In this document: positions 8,541 to 16,591 of the stretch, piece by piece
How the letters are laid out: every line of letters starts with the position of its first letter
Position numbering within the stretch: the first letter of the stretch is position 1
NCBI RefSeq assembly: GCF_013408245.1
Contig: NZ_JACBYS010000001.1
Span: 558,001 to 622,000, forward strand
Source: Duganella sp. 1224
GTDB lineage: Bacteria; Pseudomonadota; Gammaproteobacteria; Burkholderiales; Burkholderiaceae_D
DNA length: 64,000 bases
Direction: 5' to 3'
The notes under the pieces: generated by a model
The model's input: the letters and a program-made list of their open reading frames with translations, nothing else
Told to the model about the DNA's origin: nothing
The model's database searches: none
Made by a program: the position numbers and the translations under genes

Positions 8541-8951
8541 TTACGGTAGATCTCTTTTCCAGTTCTCGACCTTGAGGTTATTCACGCGGCTGAATTCTTG
8601 TGGATTGTCCGTCACCAGCGTCAGTTGTCGTGCACGGGCGTGCGCGGCGATGAGCAGATCGTTTGCGCCGATAATTTGCCCGGCGGCTTCCAGCGTGGCA
8701 CGGATATCGCCATATTCAACGTCAACGGGCGTATCGAGCGGTAGAACAGGGATGAGTTTCAGGAAGGCGTTCACTCTGGCCGTCAGTTTGGACGACTTTT
8801 TCTTCCCACAGCCATAGCGCAACTCGGCCGCGACAATGACGCTGGTGAATACCTGTTTAGGATCGATCTGCGCAAGATGGAGGGCAGCAGATCCATCCGG
8901 GCTTTGGATGACGTCACTGATGATGTTCGTATCCAATAGATATCCGCTCAA
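8541..8951 (-). CDS. vapC: VapC-type PIN-domain ribonuclease toxin
   Basis: The 136-residue toxin has the PIN-domain acidic residues in YLLDTNIISD, VAAELRYG, GANDLLIAAHA and LVTDNPQEF. It should cleave RNA, as VapC proteins cut tRNA or rRNA, and be held inactive by the antitoxin encoded just upstream. Translation starts at TTG (8951), which overlaps the antitoxin stop by 2 bp (TTGA). GGAGG at 8959-8963 lies 7 nt upstream and fixes this start. No in-frame ATG is near, and family alignment begins immediately after the TTG. Confidence 0.9.
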   Translation of the reverse strand: MSGYLLDTNIISDVIQSPDGSAALHLAQIDPKQVFTSVIVAAELRYGCGKKKSSKLTARVNAFLKLIPVLPLDTPVDVEYGDIRATLEAAGQIIGANDLLIAAHARARQLTLVTDNPQEFSRVNNLKVENWKRDLP

Positions 8952-9220
8952 AATATATCCTCCGTGTCCGCAGGGAGGTCGCCGATGGTGGGAAACGCAT
9001 CCTCCGGTCCGAGGGGGGGCTCTTTCCTCCACTCTGCGAGCAGTTCAACAATGTTTGCTGGCCCTGTGAGTGGCTCAATGATGAGTTTGTTACCCTCGCG
9101 ATGAATCAGCACGCGATCCCCGGGTAATTCGAACTCAACAGGAATCCGGACCGCCTGGCTGCGGTTGTTGCGGAAAAGCTTGGCTTCTTTGGGCTTGGAT
9201 GGCGTGAACAAAGGGGGCAT
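8948..9220 (-). CDS. vapB: VapB-type AbrB-fold antitoxin
   Basis: The 90-residue protein has an N-terminal AbrB/MazE-like swapped-hairpin domain (AKLFRNNRSQAVRIPVEFELPG), which binds the operator. Its acidic C-terminal tail (FPTIGDLPADTEDIF) would wrap the toxin active site. The start at 9220 has AAGGAG upstream. It is the first gene of the vapBC operon and is expected to repress it together with the toxin. Confidence 0.9.
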   Translation of the reverse strand: MPPLFTPSKPKEAKLFRNNRSQAVRIPVEFELPGDRVLIHREGNKLIIEPLTGPANIVELLAEWRKEPPLGPEDAFPTIGDLPADTEDIF

Positions 9221-9233
9221 GGCACAGCTCCTT

Positions 9234-9260
9234 ATGTATATGCCAAAATGTATATGTATA
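9234..9260 (-). promoter_or_regulatory. vapBC promoter/operator with tandem ATGTATATG repeats
   Basis: Two identical 9-mers, ATGTATATG, at 9234-9242 and 9248-9256 (14-bp period) lie directly upstream of vapB. Read on the minus strand they supply AT-rich TATACAT-like -10 sequences. Repeats at this position are typical of antitoxin operators. The AAGGAG ribosome site overlaps the downstream edge. Confidence 0.6.
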
Positions 9261-9305
9261 AGGCGACGTTGTCAAACCAGACCGCGGACTACCGCACCTC
9301 AAACG

Positions 9306-9342
9306 CAAAAAAGCCGTTGATTTCTTGTGAAATCAACGGCTT
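9306..9342 (-). terminator. Terminator of the initiator tRNA gene
   Basis: On the minus strand a perfect 14-bp stem (arms 9329-9342 and 9311-9324) with a 4-nt loop is followed by a run of six T. It lies immediately downstream of the tRNA 3' end. Confidence 0.92.
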
Positions 9343-9350
9343 ATCGAATC

Positions 9351-9427
9351 TGGTTGCGGGGACAGGATTTGAACCTGTGACCTTCGGGTTATGAGCCCGA
9401 CGAGCTGCCAGACTGCTCCACCCCGCG
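9351..9427 (-). tRNA. Initiator tRNA-fMet (CAT)
   Basis: The 77-nt gene folds as a complete tRNA with encoded CCA. It shows the initiator hallmarks: an unpaired 1-72 position (C1 opposite A72) and the three G-C pairs flanking the anticodon loop (GGGCTCATAACCC). The sequence is very close to E. coli tRNA-fMet. It is monocistronic with its own terminator. Confidence 0.97.
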
Positions 9428-9475
9428 TCTGAAGGCATGTATTATATACAGGTTCGGCGGGGAGCGCAAGTCGTC

Positions 9476-10645
9476 TTACGCGGCTGCCAATCGCCACAGC
9501 GATGTGACCTCGGCGGCGCGGGCCGCGTGCAGGGGATCGGTGGCGTCGCTGGCGCGCGGGTGGACCGGGCGCACGTCGATGCGGCCGGCCACTTTGAGGC
9601 CGGCGGCGGCGATCCATTCCAGCAGCTGCTCGCGTGGACGCAGGCCGAGATGCTCGGCCAGGTCGGACAGGATCAGCCAACCTTCACCGCCCGGCGTCAG
9701 GTGCGCGGCGAGGCCGGACAGGAAGCCGCGCAGCATGCGGCTGTCCGGATCATAGACCGCGTATTCAATCGGCGAACTCGGACGCGCCGGCACCCACGGC
9801 GGATTGCACACCACCAGCGGCGCGCGGCCTTCCGGGAACAGATCGGCCACTTGCAGCTCAACCTTGTCCTCCAGCCCCAGCAGCGCCAGGTTTTCGCGCG
9901 CGCAGCTCAGCGCGCGCGGGTCCTGGTCGGTGGCGATCACGCGCTTGACGCCGCGTTTCGCCAGCACCGCCGACAGCACGCCGGTGCCGACGCCGATATC
10001 AAACGCCAGATCCGCGCCCGCCGGCAGCGGTGCATCGGCCACCATCTGCACGTATTCGCCGCGCACCGGCGAGAACACGCCGTAGTGCGGGTGGATGCGC
10101 GCGCCCAGCGCCGGGATCTCGACGCCGGTACGGCGCCATTCATGGGCGCCGATCAGTCCAAGCAACTCGCGCAGCGAGGCGATGAACGGTTCTTGGTAGC
10201 GGCCATACGCTTCGTTGCAGGCCAGCTTGACGTCCGGCGCGCGGCGCAGCGGGATGGTGTAGCCCTCGTCGAAAGGAATCAGCAGCATGGCCAGCGTGCG
10301 CGCGCGTTGCGACTGCGCCTGGCGATGCAGGTGGAAGGCTTCGGTCGGCGAGGAGGGCGCCTTGGCCGGCTTGGCCTTCTTGCCCGCGCGGCCTTTGTGG
10401 TCGGCGCGGCGCGCCAGCGCCTGCAGCAACTGGCGCGCGTTCTGGAAGTCGCCGCGCCACAGCAGTGCCGTGCCTTCGCAGGCCAGGCGGTAGGCGACAT
10501 CGGCGTTGGTGGTGTCGTCGGCGATGATCACGCGCTTGGGCGGCGGCATGCCGGCTTCGGAGCGCCAGCGCGCGGAGCGCTGTTCGCCGTTCTCCTCCCA
10601 GTGGATGCGTGGGACGGTCGGGGAGGAGGTGGTTTGTTCGGGCAT
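9476..10645 (-). CDS. Class I SAM-dependent methyltransferase (PrmC/RsmC-like)
   Basis: The 389-residue protein has a non-catalytic N-terminal half with a basic patch (HKGRAGKKAKPAK). Its C-terminal Rossmann methyltransferase domain has motif I DIGVGTGVLSAVLAKRG and motif IV NPPW. NPPW is typical of enzymes that methylate an amide or exocyclic amine (HemK/PrmC, RsmC, TrmN6), so the substrate is probably RNA or protein. A TATAAT on the minus strand at 10708-10713 could be the -10 box. A GC hairpin lies in the leader between it and the ATG. Confidence 0.8.
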   Translation of the reverse strand: MPEQTTSSPTVPRIHWEENGEQRSARWRSEAGMPPPKRVIIADDTTNADVAYRLACEGTALLWRGDFQNARQLLQALARRADHKGRAGKKAKPAKAPSSPTEAFHLHRQAQSQRARTLAMLLIPFDEGYTIPLRRAPDVKLACNEAYGRYQEPFIASLRELLGLIGAHEWRRTGVEIPALGARIHPHYGVFSPVRGEYVQMVADAPLPAGADLAFDIGVGTGVLSAVLAKRGVKRVIATDQDPRALSCARENLALLGLEDKVELQVADLFPEGRAPLVVCNPPWVPARPSSPIEYAVYDPDSRMLRGFLSGLAAHLTPGGEGWLILSDLAEHLGLRPREQLLEWIAAAGLKVAGRIDVRPVHPRASDATDPLHAARAAEVTSLWRLAAA

Positions 10646-10731
10646 GTTGGGGCTATCGGCAGAAAATAGGACGCGCCGCGCCAGGGGGCGCGGCGGAAAG
10701 TGTCGCTATTATACCGGCCGCCGCGCGGTGG

Positions 10732-11613
10732 TCAGGTGGCGGCTTTGTCGGCGGCCGGCGCGGCGTCGGTGGTCGATGCGGCCGCGGCTGCGGCGTCGGA
10801 AGCGGCCGGCGTGGCTGGCGCGGCGGCGTCGCCGGTCGGCGGCGTATCAGTGGTGTTGGCCGCTGCCTTGGCCTTGTCGGCGGCGGTTGGCGGCGCGTAG
10901 GTGTTGCCGTCCTTGCTGTCGACCAGATTCAGAAGACGCAGCGACAGCCCGCGCAGCGTGTTGCGGTCGATGCCATCGGTCTTGTCGTTGCTGTTGTTGG
11001 ACGGGGACAGCGCGGTTTGCAGGTCGCGGCCAATGAGCTGGAACAGGTCCGCCAGCGTGCCGGGGAAGTCGATGTTCGGCACTTGCACGGTCGGCAGATC
11101 CTGGGTGCTCGGCTGCGGCTTGTCGGCGGCGTTGTCGGCGCTGGTGGTCTGGCTGGCGGCCGCGTTCAATTCGGCGTTGTACTGGACTTCCACTTCAAAA
11201 TCGAACTTGCGGCCGTCGGCGGTGGTGATGGTGCCTTTGCCGATGAAATGGGCGCTGTCGGTCAGGCTGAAGGCGGCGGCCTCGGTGGTGCCGTTGGCGC
11301 CCGAGGTGCGCTGGTAGCCCAGCGCCACACTGGAACTGGCGTCCAGGCTGGCCGAGTCGAAGTCGATGGTCGCGCCCTTGGCGGCGTCACCGAACAGCGC
11401 CTGCGCGAAACTGCTGACGAAATCCTGCGCAAAATCCACCGTGGCGTTGCCCATCGAGGCGACCCGGTTGTCCAGGTCGAGGCCCTTGGTGGACAGGTTG
11501 TTATTGGCCGCCGCCACGCCTTGCGTTTTTTGCAAAGCTGGCGTTTTGGCGTCGGCCTGCGAGCCGGTGAAGAGCGATGGCAGGCGCGCGCCCAGGTTGG
11601 AGATGGTAGACAT
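10732..11613 (-). CDS. Unrecognised 293-residue protein with Ala-rich tail
   Basis: The protein has no signal peptide or membrane helix. The N-terminal part is Ser/Ala/Asn-rich, and the centre contains a likely folded core (FAQDFVSSFAQALFGDAAKG, then GKGTITTADGRKFDFEVEVQY). From about residue 235 the tail is almost only Ala, Thr, Asp, Lys and Pro. Composition and size recall secreted or appendage-associated proteins of Oxalobacteraceae, but I assign no function. Codon use matches its neighbours. It is followed after two genes by an HEQAH protein with similar low-complexity ends. Confidence 0.65.
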   Translation of the reverse strand: MSTISNLGARLPSLFTGSQADAKTPALQKTQGVAAANNNLSTKGLDLDNRVASMGNATVDFAQDFVSSFAQALFGDAAKGATIDFDSASLDASSSVALGYQRTSGANGTTEAAAFSLTDSAHFIGKGTITTADGRKFDFEVEVQYNAELNAAASQTTSADNAADKPQPSTQDLPTVQVPNIDFPGTLADLFQLIGRDLQTALSPSNNSNDKTDGIDRNTLRGLSLRLLNLVDSKDGNTYAPPTAADKAKAAANTTDTPPTGDAAAPATPAASDAAAAAASTTDAAPAADKAAT

Positions 11614-11689
11614 GGCGGATTCCGTTTCGATATAACTTCTGCAATTCTTTAACGGTATCCTAGCCGATTACTTGAGCGCACGGCGCAAA

Positions 11690-11899
11690 TTAGTGGTGGT
11701 GGGTCCAGCCCTCTGGGGCGGCCAGGTAGGATTCCACGGCGTCTTTCTGGCCGATGGCGTGATGTTTCACTTCGCCGCAGGCGCATACGCCCACGTAAGG
11801 CTGGATGTGCGAGCAGGCCGACACTTTTTGCAGGCGGACTTGCACGGCTTTGGCGCATTTAACGCATTTGAACGTGAGGGTGCGTGGTGCTTTTAACAT
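11690..11899 (-). CDS. Small cysteine-rich putative zinc-ribbon protein
   Basis: The 69-residue product from the ATG at 11899 contains CVKC near its N-terminus and a CACG motif in its middle, spaced as in a four-cysteine zinc ribbon. It ends in a His cluster (WTHHH). An alternative ATG at 11941 directly abuts the stop of the upstream gene (TGAATG) and would add 14 residues; the longer form could be translationally coupled. Neither start has a clear ribosome site. The function is unknown. Confidence 0.55.
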   Translation of the reverse strand: MLKAPRTLTFKCVKCAKAVQVRLQKVSACSHIQPYVGVCACGEVKHHAIGQKDAVESYLAAPEGWTHHH

Positions 11900-11941
11900 G
11901 ATTGTGTGACGGCTAAAAATGCAAAGGCGGGATTTTATCAT

Positions 11942-12451
11942 TCACGCGTAAATGTCGACCGTGGGCGCGGCGGCGGGCGAGGCGCCGTAGGCCTGCATGG
12001 TCTTTTGCTGCGCCAGTTCGGCGCGCGCCTGGGCCTCCATCTGCTGCGCCTGGGCGGCCACCGCGCGGTCGGCGCTCGACGGTTCGGCCGGCGCCAGCGC
12101 GGCCGCCTGAATGGTGCGGGCGCGTTCGATGGTCTCTTCCGGCGTGGCGCCGGGCGAGGTGTCGATATTGACCTCGCCGCCGACGGCATAATTGACGCCG
12201 TTCGGGCCGCGTTCATAGGTGAACGAGGCGCCGGAGGTGGCGAGTCCGCCCGCCGCGGCGAGGTGGGCCTGCTCGTGCTGGCGCACTTCGAGATCGCGGG
12301 ATTTGAGCTTGTCCAATACCGCCAGCGCTTCCTCGGACAGCTGCGTGGTCGACGACGGCGTGGCTTGCGGCGCGGCGCTGCCCGCCGGCGGCGCGGGGGC
12401 GAAGCGCGTAGCCGGCGCGGTGGCGTAGGAGTTGATGGCGCTGATATTCAT
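11942..12451 (-). CDS. SprA-related putative metalloprotease (HEQAH motif)
   Basis: The 169-residue protein has a disordered Ala/Pro N-terminus and a conserved core. The core holds LKSRDLEVRQHEQAHLAAAGG, whose HEQAH fits the HExxH zinc-protease motif, and SFTYERGPNGVNYAVGGEV. This pattern matches the SprA-related family of putative metalloproteases. An Ala/Gln-rich helix follows. The ATG at 12451 has GGGAGG 8 nt upstream, which rules out the longer TTG-initiated reading. The catalytic third ligand is not evident, so activity is unproven. Confidence 0.7.
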   Translation of the reverse strand: MNISAINSYATAPATRFAPAPPAGSAAPQATPSSTTQLSEEALAVLDKLKSRDLEVRQHEQAHLAAAGGLATSGASFTYERGPNGVNYAVGGEVNIDTSPGATPEETIERARTIQAAALAPAEPSSADRAVAAQAQQMEAQARAELAQQKTMQAYGASPAAAPTVDIYA

Positions 12452-12505
12452 GGGGGAGCCTCCCAGCCATGATAGCAAAAAAACAGCGCGGCGCTATTGA
12501 AGCAT

Positions 12506-12591
12506 GTCGTTCCGGCGCAGGCCGGAACCCATGGAACGTTGGCATGATATGACGCATGCGGCGTATGGATTCCGGCCTGCGCCGGAATGAC
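12506..12591. repeat. REP-like inverted repeat pair upstream of the SprA-related gene
   Basis: Two 27-bp arms (12506-12532 and 12565-12591) are near-perfect inverted copies of a sequence with core TTCCGGCCTGCGCCGGAA, and each arm can itself form a hairpin. This bimorphic layout is typical of REP/BIME extragenic elements. A diverged relative occurs at 49025-49110. It lies between sbcC and the SprA-related gene. Confidence 0.75.
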
Positions 12592-12643
12592 ACATCAAGC
12601 GCCAACGGCCGTGCAGACCGTCAGGCGCGGCGCGTGCGGGCTC

Positions 12644-15600
12644 CTATTGAACGCTGATGGCGCTGCGGCCGCCGGCGGCGGGTTGGACCAGGATCTTGGC
12701 CGAGATCCGTTCGGTCATTTCCTGCACGTGGGAGATGACGCCGACCTTGCGGCCCATGGCCTGTAACCCGTCCAGCGCGTCCATGGCGACGCGCAGGGTG
12801 TCGGCGTCCAGGCTGCCGAAGCCTTCGTCAATGAACAGCGATTCGACGCGCACGCGGTTGGAGGACAGCGAGGCCAGGCCCAGCGCCAGCGCCAGCGAGA
12901 CGAGGAAGGATTCGCCGCCGGACAGCGAGTGCACCGAGCGCATTTCGCCGCCCATGTCCTGGTCGCGCACCAGCAGCGCGAGCGATGGGGCGGCGTTGTT
13001 CTGGATGCGTTCCAGCTGGTAGCGGCGCGACAGGTGGTTGAGGTGGGCGTTGGCGTAGCCGAGCAATACGTCCAGCGTGAATTGCTGGGCGTAGTTGCGG
13101 AAACGCTTGCCGTCGGCGGAGCCGATCAGGTCATGCATGCGCGCCCAGCGCTGGGCGATGGCTTCCTGTTGTTCGATCTCGGCCAGCATGGCGCTGGAGC
13201 GGTGGCGCTTGTCGTCGTCCTGCGCCAGCGCGAGGTGCAGGGCGGTGGCGTGGTCGTTGGCGGTTTTGCGTTCGGCCAGCAGGGCGTTGAGTGCGGCGGT
13301 GATGACGGCGGTGGGCGGTTCGGCCGGCGGCGCAGCGGAGGGGGCGCTTGCCGGTGCTTCGTCGGCGGCTGAGGTGGTCGCAGGCGAGGTGTCGTCGGCC
13401 CAGAGGTCGGCGGTGGCTGGCAGCGGCGCGGCGGCTTGCGAGGTACGGCCAGCGCCGACGGCGTTGGCACCGGTGGTGTCGGCGGCGGCGGGCGCGGGCG
13501 CGGTGCGGGGCGGCGGGGCGGTGAGCTGGTGTTGTTCGCGTTGGCGCTGGCGTTCCTGCAGCACCGTGGCGGCGTGGTCGGCGGCGCGGGACAGGGCTTG
13601 CAGCGCCTCACGTTCGGCGTGGACGTCGTCGGCGGCGAGGGCGAGCAGTTCGTGCAATTGCGCCAGATCGTGTAGGCCGGCGTCGGGCTGGCGTTGCTGG
13701 AATGCGGCCAGCCACTCGGCCAGACGCGCGGCGGCGGTGTCGGCGGCGGCTTGCAGCGTGGTGAGACGATTGTGCGCCTGCGACAAGGCTTCGTCGCAGC
13801 GCGTGCGATGTTGTGCCGCGTGCTGCGCGGCGGCCTGGCTGGCGGCATGGCGTGCCCTGGCGTTGTCGATGGCCGCTTGCAGCGCGGCTTCCACGTCGCT
13901 GATTTCCCTGCCGCCCCACATGGCCATGCGCTGGTCCTGGCTCGCCTTCAGCGCCGCATCGGCGGCATTGAAGGCATCGCGGGCGGCGACGGCATCCTGG
14001 CCGGCCTTGGACAGCGCCTCGTTCAGCCCTTTCAATTCCACCTCGATGGCGGCCATGGCGGCGGCGCGTTCATCGTAGGCCGCGCGCTGCGCCAGCCATT
14101 GCTTGCTCTCCGCCTGACGCGCTTCATAGAACCGCGCGGGCCCCGACTTCCAGTCTTCCTTCCACTCTTCGCTTGGAAGATCGCCGCCGCTGAAGGCCGC
14201 GTCCAGATCGGACAGCAGCCCGCTCAGCACCAGCGCCACTTCGATGCGCTGGTCTTCCAGCGCCTTGTATTCGGTGTTAGCCTGGGCCAGCGCCGTCCTG
14301 GCGGCGGCCGCCACGGTTTGCAGGCGCGTATGTTCGGCGGCGGCGCGCTCGTAAGCGGCTTGCGCCTGGTCGCGCGCCGCGCGGGCCGCGTGGACCTCGC
14401 GCTCCTGCTGCTCGACGGCCTGCAGGCCTTGCTGCGCTTCCACCAGCTTGTCGCTGAACCACTGGGTGCGCCCGGCCTCCGGCGGTACGGCGTTGGCGAC
14501 CACCAGCGCATGCGCCGACCACGCGGCCGCCACGCGCTCGATCGCTTGCTGCACCGAGCGCTGTTCCGCAGCCAGCACGTTCAGCTGGTCGGCGCTGGTC
14601 TGCGCGGTGGCCCGTTGCGTCGCCTGCAGATTGACGTTGGCCTCCATCTGCTGACGGCTGCGGGCCACGTCGCCTTGCAATTCGCGCAGCATGGTTTGCA
14701 GGCTGTCGTCGTTGTGGCGGTATGGATGGTCCTTGGCGCCGCAGACCGGGCAGGGCGTCTCGTCCTCCAGCGTCTGCCGCAGCGATTCAACGCTGGCCGC
14801 GGTAGCCGCCTCCGCCAGCTTGAGCGAACGCTCGGCCTGCGCGAAGGTCGCCAGAATCGCGATGCCTTCCTGCTGCGCGGCCGCCAGTTGGGCCTCGGCG
14901 GCTGCCATGCTCTGGCGCAGCTGCGCCGACTGGGCCGCGATCTGCGCGTGGCGGACCTGGCGGGCATCGAGATCCAGCCAGATTTTTTCCGCGCTGGACA
15001 GGCGGTCGCGGTATTGCTCCCAGCTCGCGCGCGACGCCTGCAACTGCTCGACCGAATAGGCGGCCAGGTCTTGCGCCGCCTGCTGGCGCTGCAAGTCCAG
15101 CGTTTGCAGCGCGTCGACGGCGCCGGCCAGCTTGGCGCTGGCGTCGGCTTCCTCGTCGCGGTGCAGCTGCGCGTTGCGCTGCACGCGCGACAGGCCGGCA
15201 TGCAGGCGCTCGGCCTGCGCAGCCGCCTGGCCGGCCTGCACGAACAGCACGTCCCAGCGCTCCCACTGCTGCGCCAGCGCTTTCCAGTGCTTGTGCTGTT
15301 CCAGCCACGTCACGCCGGCCTGCTGCTGCGCGGCGAGGCGCGCGTGTTCGCTCTGGCGCGATTGCAGCGCGGCCCTGGCGGCGGCGTCGGCCTGTTCGGC
15401 TTTCGCGCAGGCGTCCGAGGCCTGGCGCCAGGCCGGCAGCATGGCTTCGATGCGCGCGTCCAGCGCCTTGGCCTGGTCCAGTTGCGGCGCGGCGGCGCGC
15501 TGCGCGGCCTCGGCTTCCTGCTGGGCGACCGCGGCTTGCGCTTGCGCGGCGGTGGCCTGCTCCAGCGCCTGCGCGGCCTGCTCCACGTTCTGTGCGCCGG

Positions 15601-16591
15601 CGACGATGGCTTCCCGCGTGGCGGCGATGTCGGCCTCGATACGGCGGATATCATCGGCCAGCGGACGCGCCGGCTGCACCGCGTCGATGCGCGCCAGCGC
15701 GGCGCGGCGTGGCGCGGCGGCTTCCACGGCCGCCTGCGCGTCGGCGCTGGCCTGGCGCGCAGCCTGCTCGTCCTGGGCCAGCTTGTCGGCCTGCTGGTGC
15801 CAGCGCAGTTCGTGCTCCAGCTCCGCCTTCTGCTGGTCCAGCGCTTGCAGGGCGATGGCGGCGTCTTTGCTCCTGGCTTCCAGCTCGGCGCGCTGCTCGG
15901 CGGTCAGCGGCTTCTGGTCGGCCAGCCGCAGAGTCAGTTTTTGCAGCGCCGCCTGTTCCAGCTTGTTGCGTTCAAACGCGCGGACCGAGATTTCGGAGTA
16001 GACCGTGCTGCCGGTCAGCGTTTCCAGCAGTTCGCCGCGCTCGTTGTCCTCGGCTTTCAGGAAGGCCGAAAACTCGTTCTGCGCCAGCAGCACCGCGCGC
16101 GTGAACTGCTCGAACGACAGGCCGATGCGTTTTTCGATTTCCGCCTTGACCTCGGTCTTGGTGGCACCGATTGGCTGTTCCGACGGCAGCGTCTTGAGCG
16201 CCATGGCGGTCGGCTGCAGCGCGCCTTCGGCCTTGGTGCGCGAACGGCGCACACTCCAGCGGGCGCGGTAGCGCGCGCCATCGCTGCCGACGAAGTCCAC
16301 CTCCGCGTAGCCCTCCGCCGTGCCACGGCGCAGCAGCGTGCGCGGGTCCTGCGTGGAGACGGTTTCGTTGCCGACGTCGGCCAGGTAATTGCGACCGGCC
16401 ACGCGCAGCAGGCGTGGTGTGGCGTCGTACAGCGCGAGGCACAGTGCGTCCAGCAGGGTGCTCTTGCCGGCGCCGGTCGGGCCGCTGATGGCGAACAGGC
16501 CGGTGGAGGCCAACGGCTCCGCTTCAAAGTCCACGCTGAATTCGTCGGCCAGCGAGGCCAGGTTCTTGCCGCTGATTTTCAGGATTCTCAT
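12644..16591 (-). CDS. sbcC: SbcC exonuclease subunit (SMC-like ATPase)
   Basis: The 1315-residue Rad50-type ATPase has Walker A GPTGAGKST (about residues 38-46), long Ala/Gln/Glu coiled coils, and a zinc hook CPVC at C614-C617. The signature SLSGGESFLVSLALALG and Walker B ESLFIDEGFGSLD are near the C-terminus. With SbcD it opens hairpins and removes protein-blocked DNA ends. It is longer than E. coli SbcC (1048 residues), partly through an Ala/Pro/Thr-rich insert before the C-terminal ATPase lobe (about residues 1025-1095). Its start overlaps the sbcD stop by 4 bp. Confidence 0.96.
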   Translation of the reverse strand: MRILKISGKNLASLADEFSVDFEAEPLASTGLFAISGPTGAGKSTLLDALCLALYDATPRLLRVAGRNYLADVGNETVSTQDPRTLLRRGTAEGYAEVDFVGSDGARYRARWSVRRSRTKAEGALQPTAMALKTLPSEQPIGATKTEVKAEIEKRIGLSFEQFTRAVLLAQNEFSAFLKAEDNERGELLETLTGSTVYSEISVRAFERNKLEQAALQKLTLRLADQKPLTAEQRAELEARSKDAAIALQALDQQKAELEHELRWHQQADKLAQDEQAARQASADAQAAVEAAAPRRAALARIDAVQPARPLADDIRRIEADIAATREAIVAGAQNVEQAAQALEQATAAQAQAAVAQQEAEAAQRAAAPQLDQAKALDARIEAMLPAWRQASDACAKAEQADAAARAALQSRQSEHARLAAQQQAGVTWLEQHKHWKALAQQWERWDVLFVQAGQAAAQAERLHAGLSRVQRNAQLHRDEEADASAKLAGAVDALQTLDLQRQQAAQDLAAYSVEQLQASRASWEQYRDRLSSAEKIWLDLDARQVRHAQIAAQSAQLRQSMAAAEAQLAAAQQEGIAILATFAQAERSLKLAEAATAASVESLRQTLEDETPCPVCGAKDHPYRHNDDSLQTMLRELQGDVARSRQQMEANVNLQATQRATAQTSADQLNVLAAEQRSVQQAIERVAAAWSAHALVVANAVPPEAGRTQWFSDKLVEAQQGLQAVEQQEREVHAARAARDQAQAAYERAAAEHTRLQTVAAAARTALAQANTEYKALEDQRIEVALVLSGLLSDLDAAFSGGDLPSEEWKEDWKSGPARFYEARQAESKQWLAQRAAYDERAAAMAAIEVELKGLNEALSKAGQDAVAARDAFNAADAALKASQDQRMAMWGGREISDVEAALQAAIDNARARHAASQAAAQHAAQHRTRCDEALSQAHNRLTTLQAAADTAAARLAEWLAAFQQRQPDAGLHDLAQLHELLALAADDVHAEREALQALSRAADHAATVLQERQRQREQHQLTAPPPRTAPAPAAADTTGANAVGAGRTSQAAAPLPATADLWADDTSPATTSAADEAPASAPSAAPPAEPPTAVITAALNALLAERKTANDHATALHLALAQDDDKRHRSSAMLAEIEQQEAIAQRWARMHDLIGSADGKRFRNYAQQFTLDVLLGYANAHLNHLSRRYQLERIQNNAAPSLALLVRDQDMGGEMRSVHSLSGGESFLVSLALALGLASLSSNRVRVESLFIDEGFGSLDADTLRVAMDALDGLQAMGRKVGVISHVQEMTERISAKILVQPAAGGRSAISVQ

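Noticed and set aside
12213..12605. ORF starting MALDVSFRRRPESIR near the REP-like element
   Set aside because: Peptides of the RRRPESI type are the usual spurious translations of REP-like repeats. The frame also overlaps the better supported HEQAH gene.
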